NCBI GenBank assembly: GCA_003426165.1
Contig: QUAH01000005.1
Location: 124,001 to 188,000, forward strand
Direction of reading: 5' to 3'
Source: Candidatus Saccharicenans subterraneus
GTDB taxonomy: Bacteria; Acidobacteriota; Aminicenantia; Aminicenantales; Saccharicenantaceae
DNA: 64,000 bases
The translations under genes were made by a program, and so were the position numbers. Below the pieces are notes generated by a model that saw only the letters and a list, made by a program, of their open reading frames with translations, ran no database searches and had not been told where the DNA came from. Below are positions 8,001 to 16,130 of this stretch, in pieces; positions within the stretch are counted from its first letter, which is position 1, and each line of letters opens with the position of its first letter.

Positions 8001-10358
8001 ATGAAGAATCCCAAGTTGCTCTGGCTGCTGATTTCGGCAGCCAGCCTGCTGACCGTCCTGTCGCTCAGCGGAGAAATTTATTACCCCTGGAAAAATACCT
8101 TCATCGGAGCCCTGGACCCCAGGGCCTGGCCGGGCCTGGTGGTCGTGACCAGCCCGTCATCCGGCTTTGCCTTTGCCCCCAGGGTTTATCGCCAGGACAA
8201 ACTGGCCGAGTTTCACGACTTCTTCTATCTGGTTTCCGAGGTGGGTCCCCATTCTCCCGACGGCCTCTATGCCTCGATGAAGTTCGACCTGCGACTTCCG
8301 TTTAAGAAGGGAAGGGAAACCCCGATTTTTCTCAAGCCCACCCTTGACGATTATGTCATGCTGGTGGAATGGAGCCGGCGCGACGAGCAGACGGTCGTCG
8401 GCCGCTACCGTTTTCCGGCCATACTAGACCGGGTGGTCCTGGTCTTTTATTTTCCCTGGGATTTCAAGGGAAGCTATTATTATCTCCCGGCCTCGAGTTA
8501 CATCCACGGGCAGTCGGCCGCCCGTAAAAACGAGCAGTTTCTCTGCTGGTTGAGCCTGACCCCGGAAAAAGTGGAGCCGGTTGGGAGCGAGCTTCACGTG
8601 ACCTTCAAGGTCAAAGATGAAACCGAACTGCACTTCGCGGTCGGCAGCGGCGAAAGTCTGGAGACCATAAGCGACCGGATTTACCGCTTCAGGAGCGGCG
8701 GGGCCATTAATGACATCCTCAAAGAGGAACGTCTGGCCTACAATAAAAAGAGACTCCAGGTCACCGGGCTCTATCAGGGAGCAGCCGAGGCCATCACCAA
8801 CAACCTCTTCTGGATGACTCTTTACCAGAACGGGCATCATCGTTTTTATACTCCAGCCGGCCGGGGCTGGATATTTCCTCGACCCGACGGTCAGGCCGAC
8901 CACTGGACCATCTTTGAATGGGATTCCTTTTTCAATTCCCTGGAAATAGCGGTCGAGAGCCAGAAGCTGGCCAGCGACGTGGTGAAGGCCGTCCTCCAGA
9001 CCCAGTATCCAAACGGCAACATTCCCAACTGGCGCGGTCGCTTCAACGGTACTCCGGACCGCTCCCAGCCGCCGGTCGGGTCTTTTGCCGTGCTGAAACT
9101 ATTCCTGAGGACCGGAGACCGGGAGCTGATCCAGTTTGCCTACCCTTACCTGAAGAAGTGGCACCAGTTCTGGACAGAGCCGATGCCCGGTGGCCACCCC
9201 AGAAGGGATGGTAATAACGACGGCCTCCTGGAATGGGGAAGTGATGCCGGCCTGGTAGCCGGAGAGGTGCCCCCGTGGGAAAAGGAGGCCAGCGGGAAGC
9301 AAAGGGCCATGTGGGAGTCAGGCGAGGACGACCTCCCCAACTGGGACGAGGCCGGTTTTAATGACCGAACCGGAACGATGGAGATGAACTGCGTCGACCT
9401 GAATAGTCTCTATGCCCTTGATTCCTACTGCCTGGCCCGGCTGGCCGAGTTTCTCGGCAAGGATGAAGACCGGAAAAAATTTCTGGACGAGTATGAAAAA
9501 ACCAAGAAGCTGATGAACCTCCATCTCTGGAACGAAAAGGAGGGTTTTTACTTCGACCGCCACTGGGATGGTCGTTTTTCCAGCAGGAAGGCAGCTTCCA
9601 ACTTTTTCCCGCTGGTGGCCCGCATTCCCGACGAGAAGCAGGCCCTGAAGATGCTCCGCCACCTGTTAAATCCCGAGGAGTTCTGGGGCGATTTTGTCCT
9701 GCCCACCATCTCCAGAGATGACCCGGCTTTCTCCGACCAGCAATACTGGCGGGGAACAATCTGGCCGCCGACCAATTACCTGGTCTACCAGGGATTGAAG
9801 TCTTACGGCCTGGACCTGGTGGCTGCCGATTTCGCCCGCAAGAGTACCGACCTGTTCCTGCGGATCTGGAAGAATTATCAACTCTGCCCGGAAAACTTCG
9901 ATTCCAGGACCGGGGAAGCCGGGGGGCAGCGTTACCAGAGCTGGGGCCCACTTTTTGCCCTTATCGGGGTGGAAGAATACCTGGATATAACCCCGTGGGA
10001 TGGTTTCAGGTTCGGACAGCTCAAGCCGGAAACAAAGGGCCTGCTCAAGAGAATGTCCATACTCGGCCGCCACTACGAGGTGGAACTGTCCCCATCACGG
10101 GTGAAACTTATTGAAGAGGGAAGGGAGTTACTCAGGACCGACTCCCCGGCCGTGTTCCGTCATTTCCTTTATACGCCACGGGAAATTTCTTTTGAGGTCA
10201 AGAGCCTGAAGAAAAACACCATCAGCCTCAACCTGGGAACCAGGAAAAAGGGACAGATACTGATCAACGGAAAGGAAGCGGGCCAGTTTGAAGGCCGTCA
10301 GGTTGAAGTCCGGGTGCCAGAGGGAGAACAGGCCGTGGTGGTAATCATCCAGGACTGA
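8001..10358 (+). CDS. Exported (alpha/alpha)6-barrel glycosidase, GH63/GH37-like
   Basis: 785 residues. An N-terminal hydrophobic segment (about 5-23) acts as signal peptide or anchor. The C-terminal half is a GH63/trehalase-like barrel: FEWDSFFNSLEI carries the probable general acid Asp, followed by GNIPNWRGRFNGT, DRSQPPVG, WRGTIWPPTNYL, and PENFDSRTGEAGGQRYQSWG with the probable base Glu. The N-terminal 280 residues should form the beta-sandwich usual in GH63. Family members hydrolyse terminal alpha-glucosides or mannosylglycerate and glucosylglycerate; the substrate here is not known. It is transcribed divergently from the M20 peptidase and converges on rlpA. Confidence 0.8.
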   Translation: MKNPKLLWLLISAASLLTVLSLSGEIYYPWKNTFIGALDPRAWPGLVVVTSPSSGFAFAPRVYRQDKLAEFHDFFYLVSEVGPHSPDGLYASMKFDLRLPFKKGRETPIFLKPTLDDYVMLVEWSRRDEQTVVGRYRFPAILDRVVLVFYFPWDFKGSYYYLPASSYIHGQSAARKNEQFLCWLSLTPEKVEPVGSELHVTFKVKDETELHFAVGSGESLETISDRIYRFRSGGAINDILKEERLAYNKKRLQVTGLYQGAAEAITNNLFWMTLYQNGHHRFYTPAGRGWIFPRPDGQADHWTIFEWDSFFNSLEIAVESQKLASDVVKAVLQTQYPNGNIPNWRGRFNGTPDRSQPPVGSFAVLKLFLRTGDRELIQFAYPYLKKWHQFWTEPMPGGHPRRDGNNDGLLEWGSDAGLVAGEVPPWEKEASGKQRAMWESGEDDLPNWDEAGFNDRTGTMEMNCVDLNSLYALDSYCLARLAEFLGKDEDRKKFLDEYEKTKKLMNLHLWNEKEGFYFDRHWDGRFSSRKAASNFFPLVARIPDEKQALKMLRHLLNPEEFWGDFVLPTISRDDPAFSDQQYWRGTIWPPTNYLVYQGLKSYGLDLVAADFARKSTDLFLRIWKNYQLCPENFDSRTGEAGGQRYQSWGPLFALIGVEEYLDITPWDGFRFGQLKPETKGLLKRMSILGRHYEVELSPSRVKLIEEGRELLRTDSPAVFRHFLYTPREISFEVKSLKKNTISLNLGTRKKGQILINGKEAGQFEGRQVEVRVPEGEQAVVVIIQD

Positions 10359-10397
10359 CCGGACCCAGGAGCTGGTCGGCGCAGACCAAAGCTGGCA

Positions 10398-11036
10398 CTA
10401 TTCGCGAAGAAGGAGAACGGGATAACCGGCAGCCGTGAGCTTCTCGGCCAGCTGTCTAGCCTCAGCCTCGGTGGCTGCCCTGAGGCGGACCCGGTGAAAA
10501 ATCCGGCCGCTGGTTTGAAACGAGGAAAGGTAAACGCCGGGGAAGTCTTTCTGCAGTTTCTGGAAAAGGTTTCGGGCATTCTCCTCAACCGCAAAAGAAC
10601 CAACCTGGAGGACATAAGCACCCGACCTAAGTTCCACCGCGGGCGGTTCATACCCGGTGACCTCAAGTCTGACCCGGGCTGTACCGGGGCCAACCATGCC
10701 CAGCAGTCGAGCCGCGGCGTAAGACAGGTCTATGATACGTCCCTTGACAAAAGGTCCGCGGTCATTTATCCGGACCGTAACCTGGCGGCCGTTTTCCAGA
10801 TTGGTAACCAGCACCATCGTTCCGAAGGGAAGCGTGGGATGGGCGGCGGTCAGGTCATTCTGGTCGAAGATTTCCCGGCTGGAGGTCGGGCGTCCATGAA
10901 ACTCCTGGCCATACCACGAAGCTATACCTGTCTCCACGAAGCCGGAAGAAGGCGGGCTGACTGCCGGCCTGGAAGGCCGGCAGGAATAGACAGCAGTTGA
11001 TAAAATCAGCCAAGCTACCAGGAACGATTTTTTCAT
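10398..11036 (-). CDS. rlpA: RlpA-type septal-ring lipoprotein with SPOR domain
   Basis: 212 residues. The signal peptide ends in a lipobox with C19 (STAVYSC), so it is a lipoprotein. A double-psi beta-barrel RlpA domain follows (about 37-125: GIASWYGQEFHGRPTSS, RINDRGPF, IIDLSYAAARLLGM), with the Asp and His positions of the MltA/EG45 fold. A SPOR peptidoglycan-binding domain covers about 135-212 (YVLQVGSFAVEENA). RlpA proteins cleave or bind denuded glycan strands at division sites. The gene is monocistronic, convergent with the GH63-like gene and divergent from the LOG gene. Confidence 0.9.
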   Translation of the reverse strand: MKKSFLVAWLILSTAVYSCRPSRPAVSPPSSGFVETGIASWYGQEFHGRPTSSREIFDQNDLTAAHPTLPFGTMVLVTNLENGRQVTVRINDRGPFVKGRIIDLSYAAARLLGMVGPGTARVRLEVTGYEPPAVELRSGAYVLQVGSFAVEENARNLFQKLQKDFPGVYLSSFQTSGRIFHRVRLRAATEAEARQLAEKLTAAGYPVLLLRE

Positions 11037-11149
11037 CCTGCTTTATTCTGCCAGTCTCAGCCCCGAATTTCAAACTGATTGACAACTTCCCAAAAATCAG
11101 GCAAAAATTGATTCGTTATAACTAATTCAGAAACGGGCAGGAGTTGAGG

Positions 11150-11896
11150 ATGAAGAAAATCGAAATGAGAAAGCTGGAAATGCCGGAGTCTCCCTACCGC
11201 GACCTGGAATTCCTGGAATCCCAGGAAGGTAGAACCCTGAGAATACTCAGCGAGTATGTCTGGCCCATGGCCAGGCTGGAAAAGCTCAAGGTGGAAAGCA
11301 CCGTCCTGTTTCTGGGCTCGGCCAAGGCCAGCCCGGCCAGTTCTGATTCCATCCTGCACAGGTATTACTGGGAAGCAGAGGAGCTGGCCTACCGGATTAC
11401 CAAGTGGGGCATGAACATCAAGCCCAAGGGTAGAAAGTACGTGATCTGCACCGGTGGCGGTCCGGGAATCATGGAGGCGGCCAACCGCGGGGCCACCCGG
11501 GCCGGCGGCAAGAGTATCGGCATGAATATCTCTCTGCCGCAGCCTCAGCTACCGAACCCATATATAACGCCTGAATTGAATTTTACCTTTCATTACTTCT
11601 TCATGAGGAAATTCTGGCTGATGTACAAGGCCAAGGCGGTCATTGCCTTCCCCGGCGGTTTCGGCACCCTGGATGAGTTCTTTGAAATCATCACTCTGCT
11701 ACAGACCGGAAAGGTGTCCCGCAAAGAAGTGCTATTGATTCTGTACGGAAAAGAATACTGGGATAAGGTACTCAACTTCCGGGCCCTGGTTGACTGCGGG
11801 GCTATCACCGAGGAGGACGTCAGGCTGTTCTCGGTATTTTCTTCGCCCCAGGAGACTTTTAATTACCTTAAAAAGTGCCTTCCCGAAATGCACTAA
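11150..11896 (+). CDS. LOG family (TIGR00730/lysine decarboxylase-like) protein
   Basis: 248 residues from the ATG at 11150, which has AGGAG seven bases upstream; an in-frame TTG six bases earlier is less likely. The LOG signature PGGFGTLDE and the nucleotide-binding CTGGGPGIMEAANRGA are both present. LOG proteins are ribonucleoside 5'-monophosphate phosphoribohydrolases related to plant cytokinin activation; in bacteria the role is nucleotide salvage or unknown. This is one of the longer LOG forms, with about 60 residues before the Rossmann fold. The last four bases overlap the convergent VanZ gene. Confidence 0.85.
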   Translation: MKKIEMRKLEMPESPYRDLEFLESQEGRTLRILSEYVWPMARLEKLKVESTVLFLGSAKASPASSDSILHRYYWEAEELAYRITKWGMNIKPKGRKYVICTGGGPGIMEAANRGATRAGGKSIGMNISLPQPQLPNPYITPELNFTFHYFFMRKFWLMYKAKAVIAFPGGFGTLDEFFEIITLLQTGKVSRKEVLLILYGKEYWDKVLNFRALVDCGAITEEDVRLFSVFSSPQETFNYLKKCLPEMH

Positions 11897-12291
11897 GAGT
11901 GCCGGGCTGATTTTTCTGCCCGCTGCTCTTTCTTAAGAAATATCAGCCAGAAGACAGCCAATCCCACCAGGACCCCGATTATATCAGCCACCCAGTCCTT
12001 CCAGTCGCATTGTCTTCCCGGAACCAGGCTCTGGTGCAGCTCGTCCAGCAGGCCGATGGAAATCCCGGTCATGAAGGTCAGGTAGGCCCTGAGGAAGGGC
12101 AGGCCTGGCAGGTTATGGAAAAAGCCGAGGGCCAGCAGGAAGCCCAGGCCCACAAATTCCAGCCAGTGGGCTCCTTTATCCCAGAAGACCAGTCCGAACT
12201 TTAATTTCAGGGTACGGCTGGACAGGAAAAAAATAAGACCGCAATAGAAAATGGCCGGAGAAAAATACAGCCAGCGCCTGTCAAATCTCAT
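11893..12291 (-). CDS. VanZ family membrane protein
   Basis: 132 residues from the ATG at 12291; a TTG start at 12309 would add six residues but the AAAGG ribosome site fits the ATG. Four membrane segments are visible (about 6-24, 42-60, 65-83, 104-122). The VanZ signature GLLDELHQSLVPGRQCDWKDWVADIIG sits between the third and fourth segments; only its central DELHQS and PGR residues are needed for the call. VanZ-like proteins give low-level teicoplanin resistance in enterococci, but most members have no known role. It converges on the LOG gene with a four-base overlap. Confidence 0.85.
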   Translation of the reverse strand: MRFDRRWLYFSPAIFYCGLIFFLSSRTLKLKFGLVFWDKGAHWLEFVGLGFLLALGFFHNLPGLPFLRAYLTFMTGISIGLLDELHQSLVPGRQCDWKDWVADIIGVLVGLAVFWLIFLKKEQRAEKSARHS

Positions 12292-12411
12292 CAGGATAAC
12301 CTTTCTCAATAAATGGTATTTTACCAGCGGTTGGAATTAAAACAAGGGTCGGCCCGCGGCCAGCTTTTCTTGACTATCAGAATGGGGTATGATATCAAAC
12401 AGGTGAAGAAG

Positions 12412-13146
12412 ATGGATAAACAAACAACCTACCTCAGTGGCCTGGAATACCCGGGCCGGTTCATCATCGCCGGACAGTTCAAGGAAGGCGATGAGGTCTG
12501 CCTGGTCTACGGCCTCACCGGACGTTCTCCGGCCAGCCAGGCCCGGCACCTGGTAAAAAAGGAAAATGGTATCTGGGTGGAACCCACCGACCCCCAGGTG
12601 ATACTTACCGGAAAGCCCGAGCTGCTGATCTACCCGGCCATAATGTATTCTGCTGCCGGCCTGGTCGTTTCCAACGGCAAGCATACCACGGACATCATGG
12701 GCCAGCTGGAGGCCGTCCGCCAGCCGTTGCTGGCCCTGGCCAGGGCCCTTAAAGACTGGAAATACGAACCCGATGATCCCATTTTCACCCCGCGGATCAG
12801 CCTGGCCTTTGGCGGAGGTTTTAACCTGGCCATGAGCGTCATCAGAAGGGGAGAATACGGCTCGGTCATCAGGAATTACTTCGAACTGCCCCTTGTTCCC
12901 GGTAAAGGCTGGCTGGTTATGACCTACATGGGCATCAACGTCGACCCGTTGCCCTCATTTTTCGGTGAGCCCATTTCCCTGGAAATGTCAGGCCGAACGG
13001 CCGAAGAGGTGGCCGAGGGTGTTTTCAACTCGCTGGCTCCAGCCCCGGGCAAACCCGATTTCCGGGTGGCCCTGGCCGCCCTGCGGGCCTCGGTTCACGA
13101 CGGCCAGGTTCAGGAAATTAAAATAATCAACAAACATGAAGGATAA
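12412..13146 (+). CDS. purO: IMP cyclohydrolase, PurO-type
   Basis: 244 residues from the ATG at 12412, which has AGGTGA five bases upstream; an open frame extends 33 codons further but the family begins near the YPGR segment. YLSGLEYPGRFIIAGQ, LTGRSPASQARHL and ISLAFGGGFNLAMS match the PF07826 IMP cyclohydrolase family first described in archaea and also present in some bacteria. It closes the purine ring (FAICAR to IMP), the last step of de novo IMP synthesis. The AICAR transformylase gene follows four bases downstream, which strongly supports the assignment. A weak promoter-like TTGACT-N17-TATCAA lies at 12370-12398. Confidence 0.85.
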   Translation: MDKQTTYLSGLEYPGRFIIAGQFKEGDEVCLVYGLTGRSPASQARHLVKKENGIWVEPTDPQVILTGKPELLIYPAIMYSAAGLVVSNGKHTTDIMGQLEAVRQPLLALARALKDWKYEPDDPIFTPRISLAFGGGFNLAMSVIRRGEYGSVIRNYFELPLVPGKGWLVMTYMGINVDPLPSFFGEPISLEMSGRTAEEVAEGVFNSLAPAPGKPDFRVALAALRASVHDGQVQEIKIINKHEG

Positions 13147-13150
13147 GAAC

Positions 13151-14233
13151 ATGGAGACCAAGGACCAGAGAACGGCCCGGACCCAATACCAGACCAAGGT
13201 CAGCGAAGATTTCCCATCTTCTCTTATGGTGGGAGACACCCGCTTTACCAAGAAGATTTCCATGCGCTACGGTGAAAACCCCGGTTACCCGGCGGCTTTC
13301 TATGAGGAAGAGGGAGCCTCGGGCCCCAACATGGCCACCATGGAAGTGCTGCAGGAAGGAACCAAGGGCCTGAGTTATATCAACGTCGGCGACATGGACC
13401 TGGGGCAGCGCCTGGCCAAGAAATTGACGGAGGTCTTTCCAGGACAGGCCGTGGCCGTTATCATCAAGCACGAAATGCCGAGCGGGGTGGCCCTGGCCGC
13501 CACCGGCCTGGAGGCCTTTCAGAAGGCCTGGCAGACTGACCCGCTGTCCAACTTTGGCAGCGTTGATGTTTTCAACTTCCGGGTGGAAGCTGACCTGGCC
13601 CGCCTGCTGGTGGAGAGTCCCAGAAATATCGAAGTGGTCTATGCCCCGGACTTCAGCTCCGAAGCCCTGGAAATCCTGGCCACCAGAAAAGTTCTGCGGG
13701 TGGTAAAAATGGGCGCCCACCTGGACCAGCCTTCCATTGATAACGGGCTGGAAATAAAGAGAGTGGCCGGCGGCCTGCTTGTCCAAAAAAGATTTAATTC
13801 CCGCATCGTTTCCCCGGATTTCATCGATGTCGTTTCGAAGAAAAAACCTGGTGACCGGGAGCTGCGGGCGGCCCTGCTGTGCTGGACGGTAGCCTGTTAT
13901 ACCCGTTCCAACGCCATAGTCATCGGCACCGAAGACAAAATTCATGGCATCGGTTCAGGTCAGCGCAGCCGCATCGATGCGGCCGAAGACGCCATCCGGC
14001 TGTCCCGCCGTGGCTATGGCCCGCTGGGTTGCGTCCTGGCTTCTGACGCCTTCATGCCCTTCCCGGACGTGGTGGAGCTGGCTGCTAGCCATGGGATTAC
14101 CGGCATCATCTATCCCCTGGGCTCGGTCAAGGACCAGGAGGTCATCGCCAGGGCCGATGAGCTCGGGCTGGTGATGATGGTAACCCGAAGGCCAGGGGAG
14201 GTTGACTGCGAACGTTGCTTCCTGCATAGATAA
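13151..14233 (+). CDS. purV: Stand-alone AICAR formyltransferase (C-terminal PurH domain)
   Basis: 360 residues from the ATG at 13151 (GAAGGA seven bases upstream); an ATG at 13136 would overlap purO. It corresponds only to the AICARFT half of bifunctional PurH: RYGENPGYPAAFY, the catalytic Lys-His in IIKHEMPSGVA (normally KHNNPCG), TRSNAIVIG, and DAFMPFPDVVELA. It transfers a formyl group from 10-formyl-THF to AICAR. The N-terminal MGS-like cyclohydrolase domain of PurH is absent and is replaced by the separate purO just upstream. The change of NNPC to EMPS next to the catalytic pair is a departure from the textbook motif. Confidence 0.87.
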   Translation: METKDQRTARTQYQTKVSEDFPSSLMVGDTRFTKKISMRYGENPGYPAAFYEEEGASGPNMATMEVLQEGTKGLSYINVGDMDLGQRLAKKLTEVFPGQAVAVIIKHEMPSGVALAATGLEAFQKAWQTDPLSNFGSVDVFNFRVEADLARLLVESPRNIEVVYAPDFSSEALEILATRKVLRVVKMGAHLDQPSIDNGLEIKRVAGGLLVQKRFNSRIVSPDFIDVVSKKKPGDRELRAALLCWTVACYTRSNAIVIGTEDKIHGIGSGQRSRIDAAEDAIRLSRRGYGPLGCVLASDAFMPFPDVVELAASHGITGIIYPLGSVKDQEVIARADELGLVMMVTRRPGEVDCERCFLHR

Positions 14234-14265
14234 TCCGCTTCAAGGAAATCAGTCTGGCAGCTTCC

Positions 14266-14736
14266 GTGAACCGGCAGAAGAAAAAAGAATCAGGGTTAGT
14301 TTACGTAATTCAAAAACACCTGGCCTCCCGCCTCCACTATGACCTCAGGCTGGAAGAAAACGGTGTGCTGAAGAGCTGGGCCCTGCCCAAGGAACCCCCG
14401 ACCACCAGTGCCGAAAAACGACTGGCCGTTGAGGTGGAAGATCACCCCCTGGGATATGAAGATTTTGAAGGTTCAATCCCCGAGGGCGAATACGGCGCGG
14501 GCCGGGTGGAAATCTGGGACCGGGGAACCTATCAACCGCTTCACCGGGATCAAGACCTAAGAGAAATACTGATCCAGGGAAAGAAATTGCGCGGCGTTTA
14601 TACTCTTGTTCGCATCAAAGACCGCAGGCAGGGTAAAGAAAACCTGTGGCTATTTTTCAGAAACAAGAACCAGGAAAAAAGCGGATTAAAAAATGAAAAG
14701 AACTCTAACAGGAAAAGCAGAGAAAAGTTTAAATAG
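14266..14736 (+). CDS. Stand-alone LigD-type 3'-phosphoesterase domain
   Basis: 156 residues starting from GTG. VIQKHLASRLHYDLRLEENG, LKSWALPKEP, HPLGYEDFEGSIPEGEYGAG and VEIWDRGTY reproduce the phosphoesterase (PE) domain of the NHEJ ligase LigD, including the His, Asp and Arg of its metal site. The PE domain trims 3'-phosphates and terminal ribonucleotides at DNA ends. Here it is free-standing, with a basic, low-complexity tail of about 25 residues, and no ku, polymerase or ligase gene is near. The last 44 bases overlap the M28 peptidase gene. Confidence 0.85.
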   Translation: MNRQKKKESGLVYVIQKHLASRLHYDLRLEENGVLKSWALPKEPPTTSAEKRLAVEVEDHPLGYEDFEGSIPEGEYGAGRVEIWDRGTYQPLHRDQDLREILIQGKKLRGVYTLVRIKDRRQGKENLWLFFRNKNQEKSGLKNEKNSNRKSREKFK

Positions 14737-16129
14737 CTTTTATTGGCTGGCCTGTATACTGCCTCTGCTGTGGCTATCAGGCTGTAAGCCACAGGCTCAG
14801 GACAGAAGCTCGCCGCCAGCCCTGCGGCCGGAGCTTCTGCCAAAGTTTGAAGCCATCAAAGACCTGGGCCTGCGACAGGAAAAGGCCTACGAATTTCTCA
14901 AGCTGATTACCTCGATCGGCGGTCGTCTGACCGGGAGCCCCGAGGCTGACCGGGCGGTGGAGCTGACCGCCAGCTTGATGACCGAACTGGGGTTCGACCG
15001 GGTCTGGACCGAACCGGTCAAGGTTCAGCGCTGGGTCAGGGGACAGGCCGAAGAGGCCATGGTCCGAAGCTCGAAACTGGGAACACAAGCCCTCAGTATC
15101 TGTGCCCTGGGCAACAGCCTGGGTACCTCGGCCGATGGACTGGAAGCAGGAGTAGTTGAAGTTCGGAGTTTTGAGGACCTGGCTGCCCTGAAGGACGTTG
15201 TTCCCGGCAGGATAGTTTTTTATAACGTACCCATGGACCGGACGGTGGTCGAGCCCTTTGCTGCCTACGGCCGGGCGGCCCAATTCCGGGTCCGGGGAGC
15301 CTCGGAAGCGGCCCGTTACGGAGCCCGGGCGGTTCTTATCAGGTCTATGACCTTCAGGGTCGATCAAAATCCCCATACCGGGTTGATGGAATACGACGAC
15401 CGGGCGCCAAGAATTCCGGCTGCGGCTGTAAGCACGGCCGGGGCCGAACTGCTTCACCACTGGCTGCGGACAGATCCTGAACTGAAGGTATGGTTGAGAA
15501 TGAACTGTCGCCAGGAAGAGCCGGTGACTTCGGCCAACGTCATCGGCCAGCTGACCGGCTCCGAGTTTCCGGATGAAATAATTCTCATCGGAGGCCATCT
15601 CGATAGCTGGGACCTCAGCCCCGGGGCCCACGATGATGCCGCCGGCTGCGCCGTGGCCATCGAAGTACTCCGGTTGATAAAGGAAACCGGGCTGAAGCCA
15701 AAAAGAACAATCCGGGCAGTTATGTTCATGGACGAGGAATTCGGTGGAACCGGGGGCCGGGCCTATGCCGCCTCTGACAGCAGGAAGCAGGAAAAGCACC
15801 TGGTGGCCATTGAACAGGACAGGGGAGGAGCGGCCCCGGTTGGCCTGGCCTTCAGCCTGGAAATCCTGACCGACAGGCTCAAGCCTTTACTGGCTTACCT
15901 GGGCCCCCTGGGCATAAACTGGATCAGAACCGGCGGCGGGGGAGTGGACATCGGTCCCCTGCGAGAAAAAGGGGCAACCCTCGGTGGTCTTATTCCTGAA
16001 TCACAGCGCTATTTTGATTATCACCATAGCGCCCTCGATGTGCCGGAAGCGGTACATCCGCGGGAGCTGGAACTTCAGGCCGTAATACTGGCCATGGTTA
16101 TCTACTTCCTGGCCGAACAAGGAGTCTGA
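14693..16129 (+). CDS. M28 family zinc peptidase, lipoprotein
   Basis: 478 residues. The signal peptide has a lipobox at C31 (WLSGC), so the protein should be membrane-anchored outside the cytoplasm. A PA-like insert lies around 140-270. The M28 di-zinc centre is visible: H302 and D304 (GGHLDSWD), bridging D314 (GAHDDAAG), the E348-E349 pair (MDEEFGG), D376 (EQDRGG) and H444 or H445 (DYHHSALD). It resembles carboxypeptidase Q and bacterial aminopeptidases and should release amino acids from peptides. It overlaps the PE-domain gene and is followed one base later by a GH57 gene. Confidence 0.88.
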   Translation: MKRTLTGKAEKSLNSFYWLACILPLLWLSGCKPQAQDRSSPPALRPELLPKFEAIKDLGLRQEKAYEFLKLITSIGGRLTGSPEADRAVELTASLMTELGFDRVWTEPVKVQRWVRGQAEEAMVRSSKLGTQALSICALGNSLGTSADGLEAGVVEVRSFEDLAALKDVVPGRIVFYNVPMDRTVVEPFAAYGRAAQFRVRGASEAARYGARAVLIRSMTFRVDQNPHTGLMEYDDRAPRIPAAAVSTAGAELLHHWLRTDPELKVWLRMNCRQEEPVTSANVIGQLTGSEFPDEIILIGGHLDSWDLSPGAHDDAAGCAVAIEVLRLIKETGLKPKRTIRAVMFMDEEFGGTGGRAYAASDSRKQEKHLVAIEQDRGGAAPVGLAFSLEILTDRLKPLLAYLGPLGINWIRTGGGGVDIGPLREKGATLGGLIPESQRYFDYHHSALDVPEAVHPRELELQAVILAMVIYFLAEQGV

Positions 16130-16130
16130 G

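Noticed and set aside
11079-11084. TTGACA as -35 of the LOG gene
   Set aside because: No -10-like sequence at 16-18 bases; the nearest TATAAC is more than 30 bases away.
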